DNA from: Cellulophaga sp. HaHaR_3_176
GTDB taxonomy: Bacteria; Bacteroidota; Bacteroidia; Flavobacteriales; Flavobacteriaceae
Direction of reading: 5' to 3'
Assembly (NCBI RefSeq): GCF_019021925.1
Contig: NZ_CP058990.1
Span: forward strand, 1,170,001-1,234,000
Length of the DNA stretch: 64,000 bases
Shown: piece by piece, positions 56,452-64,000 of the stretch
Numbering within the stretch: position 1 is the stretch's first letter
How the letters are laid out: the number at the start of each line of letters is the position of its first letter
Translations under genes and position numbers: made by a program
The notes under the pieces: model-generated
What the model was told of the DNA's origin: nothing
Database searches by the model: none
The model's input: only the letters and a program-made list of their open reading frames with translations

Positions 56452-58947
56452 ATGAGAGAAGATAAAATAAGAGATAAAGAAATTTTTGAGCGAATAACTA
56501 ATCAAGTATGGCAATGTGCTAATATACTTCGCAATTCATTGGATGCTAGTAGTTTTCATGTTATTTTGTTTCTGCTTTCTACTTATAAAGATGAGATTTT
56601 ACAACATCCTAAATATGACAACCATTTTGATTGGTACCATCAATTTTTAGACAACATTAACAAAGATTCATTCTACAGTAAAATATATCAAGAATATGTT
56701 TCAATATTACAGAAAATTAATCCACGCCAATTAGAAGAAGTATTCTATTGTATCCAGCAAATAGATGAGTTTTATTTAAAACTCAACTTTGAAGAGATTT
56801 TTGAATTTGTACTTAAAAAAACAATTGATTTTCAAGGAAAACGATCTGGTGCATCAGTTCAACCTGTAGAAATTAGTAGGTTAGTAATTGAATTAGCTAA
56901 TCTAGATAATAACGCTAAAGTTTATAATCCTTTTGCTGGTTTGGCCTCTTTTGGTATTTATCTTAACGAAAATCAAGAATATTATGGTCAAGAAATAAAT
57001 GCATCCACTTGGGCTATTGGTCAATTGAGGCTAAAGGCCCATAATAAACCTTTTACATATGGGTACGAACGAGATAATTCTATAGAGAAATGGAATGAAT
57101 TTCAAAAGTTCGACCTTATAGTTGCTACTCCTCCATTTAAAATGCGAATACAAAGTCATTTTAGATCCTATTTAACGGGTGAAAATTATAAGGACGTTGA
57201 AAGTTTTCTAATCGATAAAGGAATTCATTCCTTAAGTAATAACGGGAAACTTATTACTGTATTTTCACTATCCTTTCTTTTTAGTGGTGGTCGTTTAGCA
57301 AAACTAAAAAGATGGTTAATAGATAATGATTTAATTGATACAATTATAACATTACCATCTGGCTTGCTTTTAAATACGAGTATTCCTGTCTGTATATTAA
57401 TATTTAAAACTATTTCTTCACGACCAGGATATATTAAATTTATAGATGCTTCCAGTTTTTTTACTAAAGATGGGCTAAGAAGTAAAAAACTTGAGGATAA
57501 AGCTATCATAGATCTTGTTAATCTGGATGAGGAAAACGAATATCTAAGATATGTAACGACTGATGAAATATATAAAAATGATTTTGATCTATCAGTTGGA
57601 AGATATTTTTTAAGAAATATTCAAGGGACAAAACTTTCCGCTTTTTCTTCTATTATTAGTGGTTTAAGAGCGCCTATCAATGAACATATGAAACAAGTCC
57701 AAATTCGAAATCTAAAGGATGACGTTTTTGACAGCGTATTGACTAGTGATGAATTAGAAAACACACCTATAAAGAGAGGAACTTTTCGAATAATCAATGA
57801 ATCTTGTTTGTTAATCGCAACAAGATGGAACACCTTAAAGCCTACGTTTTTTAATTATACCGGAGACCCAATAGTCATATCTCAAGCTGTAGTCGCATTA
57901 AGACTAGATGAAAGCATTGTTAATCCAACATTTCTAATAAATGAGTTTTCTTCAGATTATATACAAGAACAATTAGATAGTTATAGAGTTGGTACTGTGC
58001 AGCCAATGCTAAGAAAAAAAGATTTAGAAAATATCATATTCCAACTGCCTTCTATGCAAGAACAAAAGGCTAAAGTTAGCGGTATCATTGAGCTCTCAAA
58101 AAGATTGAGAAAAATAGAGTCAGAAAAAGAAAATATACTCAGTGGTATTCATAAAGAGGAAACTGAAAGCTCTACATCTTTAAGTCATATTTTAGGAAAA
58201 CCTTTACTTAGCATAGGTTCGTCAATAGAAATAATTCAAAATGCACTGTCTAATTTAGACCCAGATTGGAAGAGTTATTTAATTAGTCAAAAAAGACAAT
58301 TCACATTAGTTGATGCTTTCGATTCCATATCTAAAAATGTAAAATATATACAAGAACTTGCTGATAAAAACACGTCATTGGTAAGTGTCTCAAATTTTGA
58401 ACTAAATGAACTTCATTTTCTTAAATTTTTATCAGAATTTGTAAAAGACGAGAAGAAAAGCTTAAACAATAATATTAGTCTTAAACTAGATATACATGAG
58501 GATATTAAAGAATTAATGGCTAATCAAGTTTTAATCAAAGGAAATCCTCAAAAATTAAGAATTGTATTGGTCAATCTATTGGATAATGCTAAAAATCACG
58601 CATTTACAAATAAAGAGATGTCTAATAAAATTAATATTGAGATTTTACCATTCACAAGTAATGAAGAGGAAGCTTCTTATTTTAATTATGATATTGATGG
58701 TAAAAAATCTTATGTTGAAGTTAAAGTTTCAAATACAGGAGTCTCTTTCCTTAAAGACTTTGCTTTAAAAGATTATTCTAGAAAGAATTTTGCAGCTGGT
58801 ATTACACGTAATAGAGGTTTAGGAGGTTATGAAGTCAATGAAATATTAAAAGCACATAACGAAGGTAAAAATGCTTTAAACATTGTTTCTAACAAAGAAG
58901 ACTCGGAATATAGTACTACAGTTTCATTTATAATACCTATACTGTAA
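56452..58947 (+). CDS. Fusion: type I methyltransferase-like, specificity-like and histidine kinase domains
   Basis: 831 residues from the ATG at 56452; a TTG at 56434 is in frame. Residues ~130-370: N6-methyltransferase fold with motif I YNPFAGLASFGIYL (Asn159), YGQEINASTWAIGQLRL, and motif IV VATPPFKM, where Thr226 replaces the catalytic Asn. Residues ~385-555: HsdS-like half-unit (LSAFSSIISGLRAPINEH, MLRKKDLENIIFQLP, EQKAKVSGIIELSKRL). Residues ~570-831: kinase core with His579 in SHILGKPLLSI, N-box Asn712 in NLLDNAKNHA, NTG at 761 and RGLGGYEVNEIL. It should bind DNA and signal to the next gene's product. The stop overlaps the regulator's ATG. Methylation activity is doubtful. Confidence 0.88.
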   Translation: MREDKIRDKEIFERITNQVWQCANILRNSLDASSFHVILFLLSTYKDEILQHPKYDNHFDWYHQFLDNINKDSFYSKIYQEYVSILQKINPRQLEEVFYCIQQIDEFYLKLNFEEIFEFVLKKTIDFQGKRSGASVQPVEISRLVIELANLDNNAKVYNPFAGLASFGIYLNENQEYYGQEINASTWAIGQLRLKAHNKPFTYGYERDNSIEKWNEFQKFDLIVATPPFKMRIQSHFRSYLTGENYKDVESFLIDKGIHSLSNNGKLITVFSLSFLFSGGRLAKLKRWLIDNDLIDTIITLPSGLLLNTSIPVCILIFKTISSRPGYIKFIDASSFFTKDGLRSKKLEDKAIIDLVNLDEENEYLRYVTTDEIYKNDFDLSVGRYFLRNIQGTKLSAFSSIISGLRAPINEHMKQVQIRNLKDDVFDSVLTSDELENTPIKRGTFRIINESCLLIATRWNTLKPTFFNYTGDPIVISQAVVALRLDESIVNPTFLINEFSSDYIQEQLDSYRVGTVQPMLRKKDLENIIFQLPSMQEQKAKVSGIIELSKRLRKIESEKENILSGIHKEETESSTSLSHILGKPLLSIGSSIEIIQNALSNLDPDWKSYLISQKRQFTLVDAFDSISKNVKYIQELADKNTSLVSVSNFELNELHFLKFLSEFVKDEKKSLNNNISLKLDIHEDIKELMANQVLIKGNPQKLRIVLVNLLDNAKNHAFTNKEMSNKINIEILPFTSNEEEASYFNYDIDGKKSYVEVKVSNTGVSFLKDFALKDYSRKNFAAGITRNRGLGGYEVNEILKAHNEGKNALNIVSNKEDSEYSTTVSFIIPIL

Positions 58948-60128
58948 TGAGTAAGACATATAACATACTTTGGATTGACGATGAGCACAATGATGAAGCG
59001 CTTCTTCCATTTATTTTACAAGCAGAACAGCAAGATATAATATTAGAAGGGTATGGTTCATTTAAAGAAGGTTTTACTGCATTAGAGGCTAACATTAACC
59101 ACTACGATGTTATTTTATTAGACGCCTTATTTTTTGAAGATGAAAATTCAGAAACTCCAAATCCTGCAGGTTTAGGCTCAGCGATTAAAAAGATAAATGA
59201 ACTGATTCCTAAAAAAGCATTTCCTTATTTTGTGCTTTCTGGTCAAACCCATTTTACAGATGCAACCAATCCTATACTTGAAGCGTTTCAGCTTAGATGT
59301 TACAATAAAAAAAATGCAGATGACGTAAAAGAGCTATTAATAAACATAAAAGCAGAAGCAGACACGCAACTAGAACTTCAAATAAAACATGAAAATCAGA
59401 CGTTATTCGAAATTTTAAAGCAATACCCAAATTCTACTAGAAATACATTTATTTCAATTTTTAAAGGTCTTAAAGGCTTTCATAACAATTTTGGTGATCA
59501 ATCATATTTTACTGATTTAAGAATTATATTGGAAACCATGTTTAGAATGGCAAATGCTTGCGGTTTTTTACATGATAAATGTGTCCAAGTTGGAGGTAGT
59601 AATGTTAATTTAACCGAATCTTGCATGTTCCTTTCCGGTTGTGATACAAATCATTTAAAAGTAAGTTGCTCCGTAACACACTTTCCTAAGATTATTGCGA
59701 ATAATGTAAAAAACATAATTCATACCACAGGTGCAGCTTCTCATACTACTACTGTAGATGTTACTCAAAACATACACATACAAGCATATCGAAATAGTAT
59801 AAATACACCTTATTTATTATACTCATTAGCATTGCAATTAATGGACGTTTTGATTTGGTTCGATGGATACAGTAAAACAAACAGTAATATAGCAACAAAT
59901 AAATCGTACTGGCAAGATATAGAAGTAGATCAATTCGGAAATAAATTTAAAACTGATGTCATTACAAATGTTGCTGATAATGGTTGGGGAACTGTATTAA
60001 TTAATAATGGGACAAAAAGAATTGGTATTCATGGAGACCATATCACAAGGTTGAATCTTTCAGTCGGAGACTCGATAAAATTCACAATTAGTGAATCAGC
60101 ACAAGCAAAAAACATAACAAAATTATAA
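58947..60128 (+). CDS. Response regulator with a novel-looking output region
   Basis: 393 residues starting on the last base of the fusion gene. The receiver domain (1-130) is canonical: ILWIDDEHND with Asp11/Asp12, phosphoacceptor Asp59 in VILLDALFFED, Ser in FVLSGQTH and Lys in YNKKN. A helical middle region (~150-330) contains TDLRIILETMFRMANACGFL, which recalls DUF4145/HEPN-type helices, though I see no firm motif. The C-terminal ~60 residues (GWGTVLI..GIHGDHIT..LSVGDSIKFTI) look like a cold-shock-type OB fold. The product may bind nucleic acid or act as an effector. It lies 27 bases before hsdM. Confidence 0.85.
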   Translation: MSKTYNILWIDDEHNDEALLPFILQAEQQDIILEGYGSFKEGFTALEANINHYDVILLDALFFEDENSETPNPAGLGSAIKKINELIPKKAFPYFVLSGQTHFTDATNPILEAFQLRCYNKKNADDVKELLINIKAEADTQLELQIKHENQTLFEILKQYPNSTRNTFISIFKGLKGFHNNFGDQSYFTDLRIILETMFRMANACGFLHDKCVQVGGSNVNLTESCMFLSGCDTNHLKVSCSVTHFPKIIANNVKNIIHTTGAASHTTTVDVTQNIHIQAYRNSINTPYLLYSLALQLMDVLIWFDGYSKTNSNIATNKSYWQDIEVDQFGNKFKTDVITNVADNGWGTVLINNGTKRIGIHGDHITRLNLSVGDSIKFTISESAQAKNITKL

Positions 60129-60155
60129 TACACATACAGACACACATAACAACAC

Positions 60156-61676
60156 ATGATCACAGGACAAATAAAACAACAAATAGACCAAATCTGGAAT
60201 ACCTTCTGGACTGGTGGAATATCCAACACCATCACAATCGTTGAACAGTTAACATACCTAATCTTCATAAAAGATTTAGATGAAACTGAAACTCGAAACG
60301 AACGTATGGCAAAACGTCTAAATAAAGAATTCAGTCCTATTTTCGGTCCAGAACAGCAAAACTTTAGATGGAAGAATTTAAAAGAAATGGACGTACAAGC
60401 GCGTCACAACATTTTTAATAATTCTGTGGATGGTATTTTCCCTTTCATACGCAGTTTAGGTAGTGAAAAAAGTTTGTTTTCCACTTATATGAAAGATGCG
60501 TCTTTCGGAATTAACAAAGCGGCAACACTAGATTTAGTCATTGAAAAACTAGAACGTGTAGACATGTCCAAACAAGACATAAAAGGAGATATTTACGAGT
60601 ACCTTTTATCTAAACTAGAAGGTGGTGGTACATCTGGCCAGTTTAGAACACCAAGACACATTATTAAGTTAATGACAGAAATGATGCAACCTACGCTAGA
60701 AGACACCATTTGTGATCCTTCAGTAGGTACAGCAGGTTTTCTAGTAGCAGCCAAAGAATATATAGACAAGCATTATAGTGTTACAGAAATAGACAAACAT
60801 AAAAGCCACATAAACAAACACATGTTTAACGGTACCGAGTTTGATGCTACAATGCTACGCATTGCCTCAATGAATCTATTTTTACACGGTGTAGAAGAAC
60901 CTAATATTGTAGACGTAGATGCCGTAAGTAAAGATAATACAATAAGTGATGCTTATACATTAGTATTGGCAAACCCACCATTTAAAGGGACTATAGATAA
61001 AGAAAGTATTGCACCGGGTTTACGTAATGTAACCGATACCACAAAAACAGAATTACTCTTTTTAGCTTTAATGCTACGTCAATTGAAGAAAGGTGGTAGA
61101 GCAGCAGTAATTGTACCAGATGGGGTTCTGTTTGGAGCAGGAAAAGCATTTAAAAGCATACGTTCAGAAATTGTAAAAAACCACAAACTAGAAGCAGTTA
61201 TCTCTTTACCTAGTGGTGTGTTTAAACCGTATTCTGGAGTAAGCACAGCCATTATTGTATTTACAAAAACCGATAATGGTGGTACAGACAATGTTTGGTT
61301 TTACGATATGCTAGCCGATGGTAAAAGTTTAGATGATAAACGTAATTTACTGGTAGAACCAGAAGTTTTTGAAGCCTTTTCGTTTGATGGCGTGATTACA
61401 GATGATGCAAAAGAATTGCATGAAAAATTTAACCTTCCAGATATTTTAGCGCGTTACCCAAAAAGAAATAAAGATACTAGAGCTAGAACAGAACAATCTT
61501 TTTTGGTGCCATTTAAAGAAATTAAGGAAAACGATTGGGATTTGTCTATTAACCGTTATAAGGAAATTGTGTATGAAGAAGTAGAATATGATGCGCCTAA
61601 AGTAATAATAGACAGGATAAACGAATTAGAGGACTCTAGAAAAGACTTGATGTCTAATTTAAAACAGGCATTTTAA
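60156..61676 (+). CDS. hsdM: Type I restriction-modification methyltransferase subunit
   Basis: 506 residues, full length. An N-terminal HsdM domain (VEQLTYLIFIKDLDETETRN) is followed by the methyltransferase domain with YLLSKLEGGGTSGQFRTPRH, SAM motif I in ICDPSVGTAGFLVA, and catalytic motif IV LANPPFKG (Asn273 in NPPF). The motifs are intact, in contrast to the fusion protein upstream. With HsdS it should methylate adenine at a bipartite site. It overlaps hsdS by one base (TAATG), so their output is coupled. The restriction subunit HsdR is not within the window. Confidence 0.96.
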   Translation: MITGQIKQQIDQIWNTFWTGGISNTITIVEQLTYLIFIKDLDETETRNERMAKRLNKEFSPIFGPEQQNFRWKNLKEMDVQARHNIFNNSVDGIFPFIRSLGSEKSLFSTYMKDASFGINKAATLDLVIEKLERVDMSKQDIKGDIYEYLLSKLEGGGTSGQFRTPRHIIKLMTEMMQPTLEDTICDPSVGTAGFLVAAKEYIDKHYSVTEIDKHKSHINKHMFNGTEFDATMLRIASMNLFLHGVEEPNIVDVDAVSKDNTISDAYTLVLANPPFKGTIDKESIAPGLRNVTDTTKTELLFLALMLRQLKKGGRAAVIVPDGVLFGAGKAFKSIRSEIVKNHKLEAVISLPSGVFKPYSGVSTAIIVFTKTDNGGTDNVWFYDMLADGKSLDDKRNLLVEPEVFEAFSFDGVITDDAKELHEKFNLPDILARYPKRNKDTRARTEQSFLVPFKEIKENDWDLSINRYKEIVYEEVEYDAPKVIIDRINELEDSRKDLMSNLKQAF

Positions 61677-62911
61677 TGAAAGTAGATTTTAATCATATTC
61701 CTAAAGGTTGGAAAAAAGTAAAAATTGCTAAAAAACTATTCTTTCAAGAAGGACCAGGTGTTAGAAAATGGCAGTTTACAGATAAAGGAATTAAGCTTTT
61801 AAATGTAGGTAATATAAACAATGGTAAAGTAGATTTGTCAGCAACAGATAAGCATTTGTCTACTGAAGAAGCAACAGGTAAATATGCACACTTTTTGATT
61901 GATGAAGGCGATTTGTTAATTGCGTGTTCTGGTATTGTTGTTGATAATTTTCATAATAAAATTGCTTTTGCTAAAAAAGAGCATTTACCATTATGTTTAA
62001 ATACAAGTACAATGCGTTTCAAAGCATTGAAGGATGATGTAGATTTAAACTATTTTAAATATTATTTACAAACAGTTCATTTTACGTCTCAGCTTCAAAA
62101 ATTGATTACAGGTTCTGCTCAATTAAATTTTGGCCCAAGCCATATTAAAAAAATAGATTTTTTATTACCACCACTAAAAACCCAAAAACACATCGCCCAA
62201 ATTCTAGACGATGCAGCAGCCTTACGTGATAAAACCAAACAACTACTCAAAGAATACGATTTGCTAGCACAAGCTATCTTTTTGGAGATGTTTGGGGATC
62301 CGGTTATAAATGAGAAAGGATGGGAAGAAAATCCGATTGGAGCTTATATAAACATTAAGCACGGCTATGCTTTCAAGAGTGAATTTTTTGTACCAAAAAG
62401 TAGTTATACTCTGCTTACTCCTGGAAATTTTAACGAAGCTGGAGGTTATAAAAGTCAAGGTCAAAAACAAAAGTATTATGATGGAGATATTCCTAATGAT
62501 TATATATTAAAGAATGGAGATATACTTATAGCTATGACAGAACAAGCTACAGGATTACTAGGTAGTGTAATTTCAGTTCCAGAGGAAGGGATATTTCTTC
62601 ATAATCAAAGACTTGGATTAATTGAGTATAAGAAAAATTTGAATTCTACTTTTATTTATACGGTTTTTAATCAAAAAAATATTAGAGCTAGAATACAAAT
62701 GGAATCTACAGGAACAAAAGTTAAACATACGTCCCCAAAAAAATTGATGGATATTACAATTGGATTTCCACCAATCAAGCTCCAAAACCAATTCGCAGAA
62801 AAGATTACCTTAATCGACCAACAAAAAAAGTTAGCAAAACAAGAGCTCCAAGAAAGTGAAGATTTGTTCAATTGCTTATTACAAAAAGCGTTTAAAGGGG
62901 AGTTGGTATAG
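61676..62911 (+). CDS. hsdS: Type I restriction-modification specificity subunit
   Basis: 411 residues with two target recognition domains, each followed by a conserved helix. The first half ends in IDFLLPPLKTQKHIAQILDD and then DAAALRDKTKQLLKEYDLLA. The second ends in ITIGFPPIKLQNQFAEKITL, then LIDQQKKLAKQELQESEDLF. Each TRD reads one half of the DNA target. The coding sequence starts within the hsdM stop. Length is normal. Confidence 0.95.
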   Translation: MKVDFNHIPKGWKKVKIAKKLFFQEGPGVRKWQFTDKGIKLLNVGNINNGKVDLSATDKHLSTEEATGKYAHFLIDEGDLLIACSGIVVDNFHNKIAFAKKEHLPLCLNTSTMRFKALKDDVDLNYFKYYLQTVHFTSQLQKLITGSAQLNFGPSHIKKIDFLLPPLKTQKHIAQILDDAAALRDKTKQLLKEYDLLAQAIFLEMFGDPVINEKGWEENPIGAYINIKHGYAFKSEFFVPKSSYTLLTPGNFNEAGGYKSQGQKQKYYDGDIPNDYILKNGDILIAMTEQATGLLGSVISVPEEGIFLHNQRLGLIEYKKNLNSTFIYTVFNQKNIRARIQMESTGTKVKHTSPKKLMDITIGFPPIKLQNQFAEKITLIDQQKKLAKQELQESEDLFNCLLQKAFKGELV

Positions 62912-62923
62912 AAATTAAAAAAC

Positions 62924-64000
62924 ATGAATAGACACTTAAATTTTTTCCGCACTTTCAGTCAAAACCTTTCATTAGAAAACATTGAAGATAACTTAAGTAG
63001 GGCTTTTGTTATTTGTTTAAAGAATGATTCATTATTGCTCTATGAATTTTTAAGAAGTGTTTTTCATGAAAACGACCAAGAACATATTTTTCAAAATTTA
63101 TATTCAGACATTACTGAAAAAGATAGTTGGGATATTGATATTCAGGTAGATACTACAAATATTCAAGGAGAGTTTTCTAAGGTTTTTGCCATCGCTATGA
63201 GTGGTTTGCCTGTAAATTTAGCTAATTTTTTTAGTCATTCCCCTAATGACAATAAGAAACATATTACAGATATTTTTATATCTATAAATGATATTGCTTT
63301 TTGTATTGAAGTAAAACGAGATAATACAGATTGTAGTTTGCAACTATATCAACAAGTAGCTGCGCTATTAGAAGAGTCAATTACTCCACAAAATACATTT
63401 CCTTTAGATTATAATTGGAAACGAGTAATGGCGCTCGTTACACGGATTAGTGGTTTTCAAAAAATGATGAATAGTACATCGATATTATTGGAAGATTTTA
63501 TAACATTAGTGCAAAGTCATAATCCTAATTGGATTCCTATAGCTCCTTTAGCAAGCTTATCAAATAATATAGTATCAACGCATAAAATAGATCAACGACT
63601 TAAAGCCGCATTAAAATCAATAGATTCTGAGGAGCACCCTATCCTTGAGTATCATGATCGTATAGGTTTACAACTAAATTTTGGTTGGGCTCGTGAAATT
63701 CTGATTTATATATCAGAAAAGGAAGATGGTAGTTTAAATTTAAATTTTGGCATATGGCCAGGAAACACAAAAGGCCAAGGAACACAAGTGTTAAATTTAT
63801 TAAATAAGCATAAAAACTGGAGTCTTCCACATCATTTAAACATCAACTCTAGATCATTTGATGTAGATTCTGGCTATCAATTAAAATTCTGTCACTTCAA
63901 TAAATACATCTGCAGCATTAATTTAAGCCAAGAAGAAATTAAAGAAGGTAAGGAGCTAATTTCTGGAGATGTTCACTGGAATCATACGGGTAAGTATATC
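62924..64000 (+). CDS. PD-(D/E)XK-like protein, 3' end outside window
   Basis: The frame opens with ATG at 62924, 12 bases after hsdS, and is still open at base 64000 (359 residues). A candidate nuclease core reads TDIFISINDIAFCIEVKRD: Asp116, 12 residues, then Glu129-Val-Lys131, the D-(x)n-ExK spacing of PD-(D/E)XK enzymes. The rest is alpha/beta with KVFAIAMSGLPVNLANFFSH and NLNFGIWPGNTKGQGTQVL. No signal or membrane segment is seen. It may be the effector nuclease of the system or a partner of HsdR. The family is not named. Confidence 0.7.
   Translation, partial: MNRHLNFFRTFSQNLSLENIEDNLSRAFVICLKNDSLLLYEFLRSVFHENDQEHIFQNLYSDITEKDSWDIDIQVDTTNIQGEFSKVFAIAMSGLPVNLANFFSHSPNDNKKHITDIFISINDIAFCIEVKRDNTDCSLQLYQQVAALLEESITPQNTFPLDYNWKRVMALVTRISGFQKMMNSTSILLEDFITLVQSHNPNWIPIAPLASLSNNIVSTHKIDQRLKAALKSIDSEEHPILEYHDRIGLQLNFGWAREILIYISEKEDGSLNLNFGIWPGNTKGQGTQVLNLLNKHKNWSLPHHLNINSRSFDVDSGYQLKFCHFNKYICSINLSQEEIKEGKELISGDVHWNHTGKYI

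Noticed and set aside
60156..62911. Phase-variable hsdS with inverted repeats
   Set aside because: No second hsdS, recombinase gene or long inverted repeat is visible in the window.
1..64000. tRNA or rRNA genes
   Set aside because: No cloverleaf, anticodon-arm or rRNA-like sequence was recognised in any gap.

Overview
The window looks like the chromosome of a marine member of the Flavobacteriia (Bacteroidota). The DNA is AT-rich. Two secreted proteins end in type IX secretion (Por/T9SS) sorting domains, many enzymes have lipoprotein or Sec signals, and several promoters carry a TAnnTTTG-like -7 element. The gene content is that of an alga-polysaccharide degrader. Genus and species cannot be fixed from the sequence alone.

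Region 1 (1-24139) is the right part of a polysaccharide utilisation locus, all on the + strand. It encodes two S1 sulfatases (one cut by the window edge), a GH95 alpha-L-fucosidase/galactosidase-type enzyme, a GH120 beta-xylosidase-type enzyme, GH39, GH3, a GQSNM carbohydrate esterase, two unassigned right-handed beta-helix proteins, a DUF1961/6250-like lipoprotein and a DUF4861 lipoprotein. Between these lies a nearly complete non-phosphorylated L-fucose route: mutarotase, L-fucose dehydrogenase-like SDR, UxaA-type dehydratase, 2-keto-3-deoxy-L-fuconate dehydrogenase-like SDR, FAH-type hydrolase and an FMN L-lactate dehydrogenase for the lactate released. The natural reading is a sulfated, xylose- and fucose-containing glycan (fucoidan-like). 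No SusC/SusD pair or regulator is visible here.

Region 2 (24500-42000) is a stress and signalling neighbourhood: two thioredoxin-fold proteins, an RsbQ-like hydrolase paired with a PAS histidine kinase, a large multi-PAS kinase, a DUF421 membrane protein, a SemiSWEET, an FAD/NAD(P)-binding protein, a GH13 enzyme, a GSP39-like SDR, a single-domain response regulator, a YqaE/PMP3 peptide and a large-subunit catalase. Strong terminators separate many of these units.

Region 3 (42100-53600) holds two secreted beta-helix/T9SS proteins, a decayed pentapeptide-repeat gene, a MOSC protein beside a second FAD/NAD(P)-binding protein, a DUF2383 four-helix-bundle protein, a second YqaE/PMP3 peptide, a LysE-like exporter and a small LuxR-type HTH protein.

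Region 4 (53600-64000) is a defence island. A truncated hsdM fragment is followed by hairpins, a cluster of palindromic operator-like sites and a Fic gene. Then comes a tight array: WYL regulator, a methyltransferase/specificity/histidine-kinase fusion, a response regulator overlapping it by one base, HsdM, HsdS, and a PD-(D/E)XK-like protein cut by the window edge. The fusion has TPPF instead of NPPF at the methyltransferase catalytic motif. I infer a type I restriction-modification locus with an embedded two-component system, possibly one that reads DNA sequence or methylation state. I know of no description of this arrangement, and it is the most interesting thing in the window.
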